Of a stretch of 64,000 bases of DNA, positions 7,822-17,151 are shown one piece after another; position 1 is the first letter of the stretch, and each line of letters opens with the position of its first letter. The notes under the pieces are model-generated. The model made no database searches, had not been told where the DNA came from, and was given only the letters and a program-made list of their open reading frames with translations. The position numbers and the translations under genes are program-made. The DNA is taken from positions 161,831 to 225,830 of the forward strand of contig JAFTJF010000011.1 in NCBI GenBank assembly GCA_017456555.1. The letters run 5' to 3'. Source of the stretch: Clostridia bacterium. GTDB taxonomy: Bacteria > Bacillota > Clostridia > TANB77 > CAG-508.

Positions 7822-8998
7822 TCCTATTTCTGTAACAGAATTAAATAAGTATGTTAAAGATCGAGTAGCAGCTGATGAGTTTTTGAATAATGTATTTGTA
7901 AAGGGGGAAATTTCAAACTTTAAACACCACTATAGTGGACATATGTATTTTACATTAAAAGATGAAAATTCTCTTATCAAATGTGTTATGTTTAAAACTT
8001 CAACTGCTACTTTAAATTTTGTTCCAAAAGATGGAATGAAAGTATTAGTTCTTGGAACTGTTTCAGTATTTGAAAGAGACGGAATATACCAGATTTATTG
8101 CAAGGCAATGCAAGAAGATGGAATGGGAAGCTTACATATTGCATATGAAAAATTAAAAGCAAAACTTGAAGAAGAAGGTTTGTTTGATGAAGCTCATAAA
8201 AAGCCAATTCCATTTATGCCAAAAATTATTGGTGTATTAACTTCAAATACAGGAGCTGTAATTAGAGATATTATAAATGTATCTACTAGAAGAAATCCAA
8301 ATGTATATATAAGACTTTTACCAGTACCAGTTCAAGGTGAAGGTGCAGGAGTTAAAATTGCAAAAGCAATAAAATTTATGAATGAAAAGAAATTAGCTGA
8401 TGTAATAATTGTTGCAAGAGGTGGAGGTTCACTAGAAGACCTTTGGCCATTTAATGAAGAAGTTGTTGCAAGAGCAATTTACGATTCTGAATTACCTGTA
8501 ATTTCTGCAGTAGGTCATGAAACAGATTTTACAATAGCAGATTTTGTAGCAGATCTAAGAGCTCCAACTCCTTCTGCTGCAGCTGAACTTGCGGTTGCTG
8601 ATGTAGAAGATTTACAGTATACAATTAATCTTTATCAAAGAAGATTAAAAATGTCTTTAAAAAGAAAAACAGAACTTATGAGATTAAGATATGAAAAAGT
8701 AATGAATTCTAGAGTTTTTAAAGACCCATTAAACAAGATAAATGATTACTATGTAAGAATAGATAGATTTATAAAATCTATGGAAAATAGTAGTATAAAG
8801 AAATTAAAAGATTCAAAACTTGAAGCAGCAAAAATTATGACAAGATTAGATACTTTAAGTCCATTAAAAACACTTACAAGAGGATATTGTTTAACTGAAA
8901 GCGATGGAAAAGTTGTAACAAAAGCAGAAGATTTGAAATCTGGAATGGAAATTGATTTGAGATTTCAAGATGGAAATGCAAAAGCAAAAGTCATTTAA
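7811..8998 (+). CDS. xseA: Exodeoxyribonuclease VII large subunit
   Basis: The start at ATG 7811 (MKINPISVTELN) is preferred over ATG 7799, because GGAG at 7801-7804 is correctly spaced only for the former. The 395-residue protein has the N-terminal OB-fold (VKGEISNFKHHYSGHMYFTLKD), the catalytic domain with ARGGGSLEDLWPFN and SAVGHETDFTIADFVADLRAPTPS, and the C-terminal coiled segment. It acts with the small subunit encoded at 9622 to degrade single-stranded DNA. Confidence 0.96.
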   Translation: MKINPISVTELNKYVKDRVAADEFLNNVFVKGEISNFKHHYSGHMYFTLKDENSLIKCVMFKTSTATLNFVPKDGMKVLVLGTVSVFERDGIYQIYCKAMQEDGMGSLHIAYEKLKAKLEEEGLFDEAHKKPIPFMPKIIGVLTSNTGAVIRDIINVSTRRNPNVYIRLLPVPVQGEGAGVKIAKAIKFMNEKKLADVIIVARGGGSLEDLWPFNEEVVARAIYDSELPVISAVGHETDFTIADFVADLRAPTPSAAAELAVADVEDLQYTINLYQRRLKMSLKRKTELMRLRYEKVMNSRVFKDPLNKINDYYVRIDRFIKSMENSSIKKLKDSKLEAAKIMTRLDTLSPLKTLTRGYCLTESDGKVVTKAEDLKSGMEIDLRFQDGNAKAKVI

Positions 8999-9024
8999 AT
9001 ATACAAAGAAATGAGGGAAGAGTT

Positions 9025-9498
9025 ATGAGTAGAAATGCGAAAATAGTAATAGCAGTAGTTTTAATTGTAATAGTAGTTGTTGTATTATGTTGTACTCTTG
9101 GAGGAAAAAAAGAAGATACAAATACTACAAATGAAACTTCAGTAAATAATATAGCAGAAGAAAATATTGTAGAAGAAAATGAAGTTGGTACAAATACAAT
9201 AGAAAACGAAGTTGAAAATGAAGTTGATGAAGAACCAATTATTGAAAATGTTACTGAATTAGAACCACAAGGAAGTGTATATGAAACAAATTCAGATATT
9301 GGAACAACGGATAAAAAGCAACAAGCAATTAATTTAGTAAAAGAAAAATGGGGAGAAGATGATACTGTAACATTTAGATGTGATTCTGTGAATTCTAAAG
9401 GAGAATATGTTATTGCTGTAGTATCAAAAGAAACTGCAACTGTTAAAAATTATTTTAAAGTTAATTTAAATACAAAATTAGTTGAAATTGATTATTAA
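9025..9498 (+). CDS. Membrane-anchored protein with acidic linker, unknown function
   Basis: The 157-residue protein has an N-terminal uncleaved anchor (IVIAVVLIVIVVVVLCCTL), then an extracellular Glu/Asn-rich low-complexity stretch of about 60 residues. A compact C-terminal domain of about 60 residues (KQQAINLVKEKWGEDDTVTF...) looks PepSY-like in strand pattern. It sits between the two exonuclease VII subunit genes, which is unusual but says little about function. It has its own GAGGGAAGAG ribosome site. Confidence 0.75.
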   Translation: MSRNAKIVIAVVLIVIVVVVLCCTLGGKKEDTNTTNETSVNNIAEENIVEENEVGTNTIENEVENEVDEEPIIENVTELEPQGSVYETNSDIGTTDKKQQAINLVKEKWGEDDTVTFRCDSVNSKGEYVIAVVSKETATVKNYFKVNLNTKLVEIDY

Positions 9499-9621
9499 AA
9501 CTAACGAAATAAGATTAATAAAAAGTTGTATGAATATCGTAAAAATATATAAATAAATTATAAATTTTAGAATATTATAGTTTAATATAAAAGAATATAA
9601 AATAAATATGGAGAAATGTAG

Positions 9622-9855
9622 ATGAGTAAAAAAGAAGAATCTAACTTTGAAGAGTTAATTGGAAAATTAGAGGAAATAACAAATAAACTAGAAAAAGAAC
9701 AACTATCTTTAGATGAGTCTGTTAAATTATTTGAAGAAGGAATGAAAATTTCTAAAGAATGTAATTCAAAATTAGAAGATGCAGAAAAAAGAATTACAAT
9801 ATTAATAAATGCTAATGATGAAATAAAGGAGGAAAACTTCATCCCTGAAGAATAA
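9622..9855 (+). CDS. xseB: Exodeoxyribonuclease VII small subunit
   Basis: The 77-residue protein matches XseB: FEELIGKLEEITNKLEKEQL, then LDESVKLFEEGMKISKECNSKL, two helices joined by a short turn. It activates and stabilises XseA. It is separated from xseA by the 9025 gene and a 123-nt gap with no promoter I would trust. Confidence 0.93.
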   Translation: MSKKEESNFEELIGKLEEITNKLEKEQLSLDESVKLFEEGMKISKECNSKLEDAEKRITILINANDEIKEENFIPEE

Positions 9856-9860
9856 AAGTT

Positions 9861-10301
9861 ATGCAAATATTTAATGAGATTATACATAATAAATGTATAT
9901 ACATACCATTTCTATTATGGTTAGTAATACAAATATTTAAAGTTGTTACAGAATTAGTTAAAAATAAAAAATTAGATGTAAAAAGAATTGTTGGAGCAGG
10001 TGGAATGCCAAGTTCACATTCGGCAATAGTTTGCTCTATTGCTGTACTTGTTGGAAAACAATATGGATTTGATACAGGAATTTTTGCGTTGGCAACTGTT
10101 TTTGCATTTATTGTAATGTATGATGCAACAGGAGTTAGAAGAGCTGCTGGAAAACAAGCTAGAATATTAAACAAAATACTAGAAACACCAGGACTTACTA
10201 CTGTTGAAGTTCAAGAAAAACTAATTGAAGCTTTAGGTCATACACCAATACAAGTTTTTGTTGGGGCTGCACTTGGAATAATAGTTGGTGCAATATTCTA
10301 A
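9861..10301 (+). CDS. Divergent PAP2 family membrane protein (DUF212)
   Basis: A 146-residue integral membrane protein with the phosphatase-like motif GGMPSSHSAIVCSI, as in divergent PAP2 proteins (YuiD type), and the second conserved block MYDATGVRRAAGKQA. It probably acts on a lipid phosphate or pyrophosphate, but activity is inferred only from family. It begins 5 nt after xseB with no strong ribosome site, so translation is probably coupled. Confidence 0.88.
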   Translation: MQIFNEIIHNKCIYIPFLLWLVIQIFKVVTELVKNKKLDVKRIVGAGGMPSSHSAIVCSIAVLVGKQYGFDTGIFALATVFAFIVMYDATGVRRAAGKQARILNKILETPGLTTVEVQEKLIEALGHTPIQVFVGAALGIIVGAIF

Positions 10302-10322
10302 AAAATAAAAGGAGGGTTTAAA

Positions 10323-11984
10323 ATGACAGATATTGAAATAGCAAGAAGTACAAAATTAGAAAAAATAGTTAAAGTAGCTGAGAAGTACGATATTTCTGAA
10401 GATGATTTAGAAGTATATGGAAAATATAAAGCTAAAGTTACTAAAGAATTTATTGAGAAAAAGAAAAATGGAAAAGATGGAAAATTAATTTTAGTAACAG
10501 CAATAAATCCAACACCATTAGGTGAAGGAAAAACAACAGTAGCAATTGGCTTATCAGATGCTTTAAATAGAATTGGGAAAAATTCAGTATTAGCACTAAG
10601 AGAACCTTCTTTAGGACCGGTATTTGGTGTAAAAGGTGGAGCTACAGGAGGAGGATATGCTCAAGTTGCTCCAATGGAAGATATAAATTTACATTTTACA
10701 GGAGATATACATGCAATAACTTCAGCAAATAATTTATTAGCAGCTATGATAGATAATCACATTTATTATGGAAATAAATTAGGTTTCAAAAAAGTTATTT
10801 GGAAAAGATGTGTAGACTTAAATGATAGAGCTTTAAGAGAAGTTGAAATTGGATTGTCAAAAGAAAAGAATATGGTTCCACGTCCAGATGGATTTGATAT
10901 TTCAGTAGCGTCAGAAATAATGGCAATATTCTGTTTATCTAAAGATATAAAAGATTTAGAAAGAAGACTTGGAAATATCATAGTTGGATATAATGAAAAT
11001 GATGAAGCAATCTTTGCTAAAGATTTAAATGCTCAAGGATCATTAACTGTACTTCTAAAAGATGCAATAAATCCAAATATTGTACAAACTTTAGAACATA
11101 ATTTAGCAGTAGTTCATGGTGGACCATTTGCAAATATTGCACATGGATGCAACAGTGTAATTGCTACAAAATTGGCTTTAAAACTTGGAGATTATGTTGT
11201 AACAGAAGCTGGTTTTGGAGCAGATCTTGGAGCTGAAAAATTTGTTGATATAAAATGTAGAAAAGCGGAATTAAATCCTTCAGCAGCAGTTTGTGTTGCA
11301 ACACTTAAAGCTTTAAAATATCATGGTGGAGCTAAAGTTGATGAATGTCAAGAAGAGAATTTAGAAGCTTTAGAAATAGGAATTGAAAATTTAAAAAGAC
11401 ATGTAGATAATATTAAAAACAGATTTGGGTTAAATGCAATTGTTGCAATAAACAAATATCAAAATGATAGCCAAAAAGAAATTGATTTCTTACAAAAAGA
11501 ATTAGAAAAACTTGGAGTTGATTTAAGTTTAGTTGAAGTTTGGGCAAAAGGTGGAGAAGGCGCAATTGATTTAGCAGAAAAAATAGTTGAGCTAACAAAT
11601 AAGAAAAATCAAGTTACTTTTGTTTATGATGATAAAGAAACAATTAAAGAAAAAATCGAAAAAGTTGCTAAAGAAGTTTATGGAGCAGAAGGTGTTGATT
11701 ATACAGATTCAGCTTTAGAAGAAATTGAACAAATTGAAAAACTTGGATATGGAAATTATCCTGTATGTATTGCAAAAACACAATACTCATTCTCAGATAA
11801 TGCGAAAAATTTACTTTGTGAAGAACCATTTAGAATTACAATAAAAGAAGCAATTGTAAAAAATGGAGCAGAGTTTGTTGTAATTAAAACTGGAAAAATA
11901 TTTACAATGCCAGGTCTTCCAAGAGTACCATCTGCAGAAAGCATAAAAATAGATGACGATGGAGAAATTGTTGGAATATTCTAA
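10323..11984 (+). CDS. fhs: Formate--tetrahydrofolate ligase
   Basis: The 553-residue ATP-dependent enzyme makes 10-formyl-THF from formate and THF. It has the P-loop TPLGEGKTTVAIG, the signature GVKGGATGGGYAQVAPMEDINLHFTGD (positions about 105-131) and the late PGLPRVPSAESI block. The length is standard. It supplies the formyl donor for fmt and purine synthesis and is the first enzyme of the methyl branch of acetogenesis, though nothing else of that pathway is in the window. An AAAGGAGGG ribosome site precedes the ATG, and a strong terminator follows. Confidence 0.97.
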   Translation: MTDIEIARSTKLEKIVKVAEKYDISEDDLEVYGKYKAKVTKEFIEKKKNGKDGKLILVTAINPTPLGEGKTTVAIGLSDALNRIGKNSVLALREPSLGPVFGVKGGATGGGYAQVAPMEDINLHFTGDIHAITSANNLLAAMIDNHIYYGNKLGFKKVIWKRCVDLNDRALREVEIGLSKEKNMVPRPDGFDISVASEIMAIFCLSKDIKDLERRLGNIIVGYNENDEAIFAKDLNAQGSLTVLLKDAINPNIVQTLEHNLAVVHGGPFANIAHGCNSVIATKLALKLGDYVVTEAGFGADLGAEKFVDIKCRKAELNPSAAVCVATLKALKYHGGAKVDECQEENLEALEIGIENLKRHVDNIKNRFGLNAIVAINKYQNDSQKEIDFLQKELEKLGVDLSLVEVWAKGGEGAIDLAEKIVELTNKKNQVTFVYDDKETIKEKIEKVAKEVYGAEGVDYTDSALEEIEQIEKLGYGNYPVCIAKTQYSFSDNAKNLLCEEPFRITIKEAIVKNGAEFVVIKTGKIFTMPGLPRVPSAESIKIDDDGEIVGIF

Positions 11985-12029
11985 GAAATTCAAATTTAAC
12001 GATAATAAAATTATATATGTATAAAAACA

Positions 12030-12061
12030 AAAACCGATGAAAAAAAGATCATCGGTTTTTT
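12030..12061 (+). terminator. Intrinsic terminator of fhs
   Basis: AAAACCGATGA (12030-12040) pairs with TCATCGGTTTT (12049-12059), ending in a T-run at 12056-12061. Confidence 0.9.
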
Positions 12062-12071
12062 GTATGAATAT

Positions 12072-12098
12072 AAAAATCCCTTCCAAAAATGGAAGGGA
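12072..12098 (-). terminator. Intrinsic terminator of the CBM25 gene
   Basis: TCCCTTCC (12077-12084) and GGAAGGGA (12091-12098) form an 8-bp stem. On the minus strand it is followed by TTTTTA. Confidence 0.88.
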
Positions 12099-12107
12099 AG
12101 ATATGTA

Positions 12108-13565
12108 TTAATTATTTTCGTTATTTAAACCTTTTGATAAAAATCTAGGTAATGCTACAAATAATTTTGTGAAAGCTAATTTTACTTTTTTCTTGAACAT
12201 ATAGAATTTTCCAAGTGATCTTGGGCTAACAACAAAATCATTTCCATTTGAAATTTCTATTAAAGCTTTTGTTGCTTCACCTTCTTGATTATTAATTGCA
12301 TCAATTAAAGATTCTTCTTCAGGTTCATTTTCTTCAAAGTTCTCTACATTTTCTTGAACAGCATCTGCGATTTCTATATTTTCTACATTATTTTCTTCAA
12401 CTGTTTCAACTTCTGGTCCAGTAGAAAGTAATTCTTCAATTCTATTATCTATAGCTTTTTCTAATTCTGCTTCAGAACTTTCAAATTCTACTACATTATT
12501 TTCTATAGATGAAGGTTCAATTGTAACTTCTGTTTGATTTTCTTTGTTTTCAATAGCAGTTGCTTCAGCCTTAGCACGAGCTTCTTTAGTATTATTAAAT
12601 AAATCTGCTATTAAAGAATCTATTTTATTATCTACTGATAAATCATCTTCAAAATCTTCGAAATCATCAAAAAAGTTTGCTGAAGTATTTTGTGCTGGTG
12701 AATAATTTTCTAAAGAATCTTTAACGTCTTCATCAAATACTGAAGATTTTACGATAGGAGAAAGGATTTCATTAATTAAATTATCCATATTAAATTCTCC
12801 ATCAGAATCTAAACTTTCATTTTCAAAGTTTTGAACAACAGGAGTTTCAACTTCTTCAGCTACTACTTCGTTTACAACAACTTCTTGAATTTCTTCAACA
12901 ATATTTTCTGTAACTACTGTTTCTTGAGTTTTTTCAACTTTTTCTTCAACAGCATTTTCATAAATATCATTGAAAAGATTTTCTATATCTTGAGATAAAG
13001 ATTCGATTTCTGTTGTATTAACTAAAGTTTCTTCAATATTTACTGGTTCGTTAATTTCAACTTCTACTTCAAAAGGAGTGTTTTCGATAGCTTCTGCTTT
13101 TACACTTTCTTCAGCAATATCTGTATCCATTTTTAGAGGTTGATTATATGTTTCATCTGATAAATCAGTTGCAAATAAATTACCTAAAATATTTGTTATT
13201 ACATTTTCATTATTTATAATAAAGTCATATTCTGGAGTTGCTTCAGCAACATTTTGTGTTTCGTTTATTACAGGTTTAGAAATAGGTGAAGTATAGTTTT
13301 GATTATAGTTGTTATCCCATTCGTTGTCTAAATTTTTAAAGCAGAAGTTAAATGTATCAAAATCTCTCATATTAACTGTTGCTACAAAACCTTCATCTGT
13401 TTTTTCCATCTTTTGTTCAGTTGTGTGATGCCATTCTGGACCAAATCCATAAACAATACTTACACAAGTTGAATTCTTTTCAAATAAATAACCTGAATAA
13501 GTAATGTTACAAGCTTCATTTTCAATTAAATCACTACTAAATTTGATGTTTGCGTATAAACTCAT
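12108..13565 (-). CDS. Cytosolic CBM25 (starch/glycogen-binding) protein with long acidic low-complexity region
   Basis: The 485-residue protein has no signal peptide. Residues 1-95 match a family 25 carbohydrate-binding module: the ITYSGYLFE strand, YGFGPEWHH with the binding Trp, and NEWDNNYNQNY corresponding to the WDNNxGxNY signature. Residues about 100-420 are Glu/Asn/Val-rich and acidic, probably disordered. A conserved basic, hydrophobic end (residues about 440-485, SPRSLGKFYMFKKKVKLAFTK) may be an amphipathic membrane or protein-docking helix. Modules of this family bind alpha-glucans. Because the protein is intracellular, it may sit on glycogen, consistent with the glucan phosphorylase at 44379. 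Its promoter and an upstream 11-bp-spaced repeat element are listed separately. The CBM call is firm; the overall role is inferred. Confidence 0.82.
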   Translation of the reverse strand: MSLYANIKFSSDLIENEACNITYSGYLFEKNSTCVSIVYGFGPEWHHTTEQKMEKTDEGFVATVNMRDFDTFNFCFKNLDNEWDNNYNQNYTSPISKPVINETQNVAEATPEYDFIINNENVITNILGNLFATDLSDETYNQPLKMDTDIAEESVKAEAIENTPFEVEVEINEPVNIEETLVNTTEIESLSQDIENLFNDIYENAVEEKVEKTQETVVTENIVEEIQEVVVNEVVAEEVETPVVQNFENESLDSDGEFNMDNLINEILSPIVKSSVFDEDVKDSLENYSPAQNTSANFFDDFEDFEDDLSVDNKIDSLIADLFNNTKEARAKAEATAIENKENQTEVTIEPSSIENNVVEFESSEAELEKAIDNRIEELLSTGPEVETVEENNVENIEIADAVQENVENFEENEPEEESLIDAINNQEGEATKALIEISNGNDFVVSPRSLGKFYMFKKKVKLAFTKLFVALPRFLSKGLNNENN

Positions 13566-13603
13566 TTCCGAAACACTCCTATACTATACCTTATTATAAG
13601 AGT

Positions 13604-13632
13604 ATTATAATCATAATTAAATTAATTTTCAA
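13604..13632 (-). promoter_or_regulatory. Promoter of the CBM25 gene
   Basis: On the minus strand TTGAAA (13632-13627), 17-bp spacer, TATAAT (13609-13604), near-consensus. Confidence 0.7.
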
Positions 13633-13651
13633 GCTATATTTGTTAATTAAT

Positions 13652-13670
13652 TATTACAAATATGTTACAA
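13652..13670. promoter_or_regulatory. Putative response-regulator box (TTACA repeats, 11-bp period)
   Basis: TATTACAAATATGTTACAA contains two TTACAA units starting 11 bp apart, 20 bp upstream of the -35 of the CBM25 gene. The same 19-mer, with one mismatch, lies at 36120-36138 upstream of another acidic-protein gene. Confidence 0.45.
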
Positions 13671-13758
13671 AAATAAAATAATAAAAAGTGAAAAAAAGGA
13701 ATAATAAATGATATTTAGCAAATACTAGAAAAAAAGCCAAAAGGAGGTATTTGTTATA

Positions 13759-14436
13759 TTGAAATTAAATAAAAAAATTATGAATAAAAAATTCTTTTTA
13801 ATATTATTAGTAAGTATTTTATTAATTATTTCACTATATCCAATTTGTTTTTCTTTATCTAAATATGGTTCCAGAGGAGAGGAAGTAAAACAAATACAAA
13901 CAAAATTGAAATCTTGGGGATATTATGATGGTAGTGTAGATGGAGTTTATGGAAGTAAAACTTTTGAAGCAGTGAAAAAATTTCAAAGAAAAAATGGATT
14001 AACAGTAGATGGTATAGCTGGAGACAAAACATTAGCTGCTTTAGGAATTAATTCTACAGGAAATGGTAGTTCTACAAGTAGTAATAATACAGATTTGAAT
14101 TTACTTAGTAAATTAGTTTATGCAGAAGCAAGAGGGGAACCATATAAAGGAATGGTTGCAGTAGCTGCTACTGTTTTAAACAGGGTTTCTGATTCGAGAT
14201 TTCCAAATACAATCGCAGGTGTAATTTATCAATCAGGAGCTTATACTTGTGTTGATGATGGACAAATAAATTTGGAAGCTGATAGTCAAGCAAAAAAAGC
14301 TGCACAGGATGCAATAAACGGTTGGGATCCAACTTCTGGATGCGTTTATTATTTTAATCCTGATACAGCTACTTCTGGATGGATTTGGAGTAGACCTCAA
14401 GTAATGACCATTGGTAAACATATTTTTTGTAAATAA
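13759..14436 (+). CDS. sleB: Spore cortex-lytic/cell wall hydrolase, SleB type
   Basis: It starts at TTG 13759, because AAGGAGGT lies 10 nt upstream; the next in-frame ATG is 13780. The 225-residue product has a signal peptide (core FFLILLVSILLIISLYP), a PG_binding_1 domain (residues about 38-95, YGSRGEEVKQIQTKLKSWGY) and a Hydrolase_2 domain (about 115-225) with the catalytic Glu in LVYAEARGEP and the late GKHIFCK end. This is the SleB/CwlJ architecture that degrades spore cortex during germination, in keeping with gerABC and spoIVA in this window. No ypeB follows, which is unusual for SleB. Confidence 0.9.
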   Translation: MKLNKKIMNKKFFLILLVSILLIISLYPICFSLSKYGSRGEEVKQIQTKLKSWGYYDGSVDGVYGSKTFEAVKKFQRKNGLTVDGIAGDKTLAALGINSTGNGSSTSSNNTDLNLLSKLVYAEARGEPYKGMVAVAATVLNRVSDSRFPNTIAGVIYQSGAYTCVDDGQINLEADSQAKKAAQDAINGWDPTSGCVYYFNPDTATSGWIWSRPQVMTIGKHIFCK

Positions 14437-15744
14437 TTAGTCTAACTCTAAAAATAAAATATCTTGTTTTGAATATTCTTCTGGTTTCAAGCCAACTCTT
14501 GTTGACATATATTTTATTAAAATTATCATTACAACTGCGGAAATTAATCCAACAATTAATGTTGTAAATGAATTTGAATAATGATTTAGTAAAAGAGAGC
14601 ATGACATTGAAATTGCTGAAGTTGAAATATATTCTATTAAAAGATTTGCTGAATATATTTTTATTCTCATATTACTATCACAAAAACTATTTAAATATTG
14701 TTTGATTAACACATAATGTGGACCTTTTACAATATAAGTTATAGAAATCATTATTAATAGAAGATAGTAAGTTAAAAATGCTGGAAATTTAAGTGTTGTA
14801 ACAAGTCCTGTTAATATTATTGAAATTACTAGTAAAGTTCCTAAGATTGATAAAGTTTTATTACGATATTTTCTGTGTAAATGAACACTTCTACTTGAAG
14901 AAAAGCTAATAACTATTCCCATTAGTGCAAATATAATTCCTAAATAACTAGATGAAACACCAAGGTCGTCTAAAATGCTTCTATGAAGAGTTACCATTAA
15001 TATTAGTAAACTTACACATAATGCATTAAAAAATATTAAAGCTTTTAATCTTGAAGATTTAAAAATATATTTGAAACCTTGATAAGTATCTGAAAGGTGT
15101 AATTTAATTTGGCTTAAAGCTGATAAACTTCCTTTATCTGATTTTTTTGGATTTGGTATTTCATAAAATCTAAAAGTAATTAGTAAAGATAATAGCATTG
15201 ATACTAAAGAAAGTATTATTGGAAGGTATGGGTTTACTAAATAAATAAATCCTGTGGCAAGAGCTGTTATTGCGTCTATAAAGAAGAAGCAAGCTGAAGC
15301 TTTACCTTCAATTTTTGAAAAATCTTCTTTTATATTTTCTGCTTCTTCTAAAGAATCATATAAGAAATTAGATTCTGCAATTCCCTTGATTACAAAGCCT
15401 ATTGCACAGAAAATATTTGCTATTATTAAAGCAAAGGTTGTTGATAAATTAAGTACAAAAAATAAATATAACGCAACACTAAAGTTTGCGATTAATAAGG
15501 AATTTCTTTTTCCGATTTTTTGAATTAATATAGTGCAAGGAATTTGAAATATTAATTTGAAAAGAGGGTAAAATGATTCGGCAAACACTATTTGTGCTGT
15601 TGATAAACCTTTTACATTTGATAAAAATAAATATGAGATTGTATAGTAAAATAACAAATCGTTAGCTAATATTTTATAAAAAATAAATAGCTTTCGATTT
15701 GTTTTCTTATACTCTTTTATCTGAACTTCATTTAATTCTTTCAT
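14437..15744 (-). CDS. MFS transporter
   Basis: A 435-residue protein with about 12 hydrophobic helices and a basic loop after helix 2-3 (QKIGKRNSLL) in the major-facilitator position. The substrate is unknown. Its stop codon directly abuts the stop of the convergent sleB gene with no spacer, so no separate terminator is visible between them. It has a reasonable minus-strand ribosome site (AGGAGAAAATT). Confidence 0.87.
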   Translation of the reverse strand: MKELNEVQIKEYKKTNRKLFIFYKILANDLLFYYTISYLFLSNVKGLSTAQIVFAESFYPLFKLIFQIPCTILIQKIGKRNSLLIANFSVALYLFFVLNLSTTFALIIANIFCAIGFVIKGIAESNFLYDSLEEAENIKEDFSKIEGKASACFFFIDAITALATGFIYLVNPYLPIILSLVSMLLSLLITFRFYEIPNPKKSDKGSLSALSQIKLHLSDTYQGFKYIFKSSRLKALIFFNALCVSLLILMVTLHRSILDDLGVSSSYLGIIFALMGIVISFSSSRSVHLHRKYRNKTLSILGTLLVISIILTGLVTTLKFPAFLTYYLLLIMISITYIVKGPHYVLIKQYLNSFCDSNMRIKIYSANLLIEYISTSAISMSCSLLLNHYSNSFTTLIVGLISAVVMIILIKYMSTRVGLKPEEYSKQDILFLELD

Positions 15745-15805
15745 AATTTTCTCCTAGGTACTAATTACACAAATTATATCATAAGTAATTTATTTGTAAA
15801 TAAAA

Positions 15806-15834
15806 TTGACAAAAACGTAACATATTGGTAATAT
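15806..15834 (+). promoter_or_regulatory. Promoter of the yqeG operon
   Basis: TTGACA (15806-15811), 17-bp spacer, TAATAT (15829-15834), 27 nt before the start; a GGGGGA ribosome site is in between. Confidence 0.6.
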
Positions 15835-15861
15835 AGATATGAAAATGGGGGACTTTAAGCG

Positions 15862-16359
15862 ATGAATTTATATCCAAAATTATATTGTAAAAATGTTTTA
15901 GAAATAACACCAGAATATTTAAAAGAAAATGAAATAAAAGCATTAATTTTAGATGTAGATAATACATTATTAGATTTTGATTTAAAAATAATTGATGGCT
16001 TAGAAGAATGGTGCGAAAATATAAAGAAAAATAATATAAAATGCATAATACTATCAAATAGCAATAAAACTACAAAAGTAAAAATGGTAGCAGATTTATT
16101 AAAAATTGATTATATAAAATTTGCAATGAAACCTTTAAAAAGAGGATTTAAACTAGCTCAAAAAGAATTAGAAATATCAAATGAAAATATTGCTGTTGTT
16201 GGTGATCAAATATTTACAGATGTTATTGGTGCAAATCGCATGAAAATGCATTCAATACTTGTAAAACCACTAGCAGAAAAAGATTTATGGATGACAAGAT
16301 TTAAAAGACCAATTGAAAATTTTGTAATAAAAAAATATTTGGAAAAAATAGGTGAATAG
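15862..16359 (+). CDS. yqeG: YqeG family HAD IIIA-type phosphatase
   Basis: A 165-residue HAD hydrolase. Motif I is DVDNTLLDFD, motif II is LSNSN, a Lys lies near KPLKRGFK, and the motif III/IV region is GDQIFTDVIGANR. This matches the YqeG branch, related to phosphatidylglycerophosphatase Pgp1/Gep4. The substrate in bacteria is uncertain. It is the first gene of yqeG - prepilin peptidase - M24 peptidase, spaced by 6 and 15 nt. Confidence 0.92.
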   Translation: MNLYPKLYCKNVLEITPEYLKENEIKALILDVDNTLLDFDLKIIDGLEEWCENIKKNNIKCIILSNSNKTTKVKMVADLLKIDYIKFAMKPLKRGFKLAQKELEISNENIAVVGDQIFTDVIGANRMKMHSILVKPLAEKDLWMTRFKRPIENFVIKKYLEKIGE

Positions 16360-16365
16360 AGAATA

Positions 16366-17136
16366 ATGTATTTTAATGATGTACATATATTAATTTATGT
16401 AGCTATATTTATATTAGGTTTGTTTGTTGGAAAATTTTGTGCTTGGTGTAATATTAGATTACCAGAGAGAAAAAAGATTTTTAGTAAAGAATTTTTTGAA
16501 AAAAACAAAGAAGGTCTAGAAAATAACTATATATTCATGATTCTAATTGGAACATTATATATTGGGTTATTATATAGATTCGGTATAAATAAAGAAGGAA
16601 TTCTAAAAAATTTAGAATTAATCAAATTTAGTATTTTGATGCCAATGCTTATATTAGCTTTATTTATAGATATTAAACATAGAATAATTCCTAATAGACT
16701 TAATTTGACTATATTAGAAGTTGGACTTGTTATTACTTTTATATATGGAATAACAAATGTTAATATGGCTAAAGAATATATTTTAGGAATGCTTTTGGGT
16801 GGAGCAATTTTTGCAGTTATTACTCTACTTGGTGGTTTAATTTATGGAAAAGAAGCTATGGGAATGGGAGATTTAAAATATACAGCTGTTTTGGGGTTGT
16901 TTTTTGGAGCAAGTTCAATTGCTGAAATTTCTTTATTAGCATTTTTTATAGCTGCAATTTGTTCAATTATAATTTTATTATTTAGATTATTAATTTTTAA
17001 AAATAAAGATGAATACATACCATTTGGTCCGTTTTTATCAATATCTGCAATAGCTTGCATATTCATTCCAGCTGGTTTTGTATTTGACAACTTTTTATTA
17101 TTATGCAAACTTATTAGTACTCAAATTCCAATATAG
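16366..17136 (+). CDS. Prepilin peptidase, A24 family
   Basis: A 256-residue polytopic membrane aspartyl protease. The two catalytic Asp motifs are present: DIKHRIIPN (residues about 104-112) and GMGDLKYT (about 166-173). The N-terminal block with CAWCNIRLPE is a reduced form of the methylase/zinc region of PilD, so it may cleave without methylating. A possible client with a pilin-like anchor is encoded at 31253, but no pilus operon is in the window. Confidence 0.88.
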   Translation: MYFNDVHILIYVAIFILGLFVGKFCAWCNIRLPERKKIFSKEFFEKNKEGLENNYIFMILIGTLYIGLLYRFGINKEGILKNLELIKFSILMPMLILALFIDIKHRIIPNRLNLTILEVGLVITFIYGITNVNMAKEYILGMLLGGAIFAVITLLGGLIYGKEAMGMGDLKYTAVLGLFFGASSIAEISLLAFFIAAICSIIILLFRLLIFKNKDEYIPFGPFLSISAIACIFIPAGFVFDNFLLLCKLISTQIPI

Positions 17137-17151
17137 TAGGAGGGGAGAATT

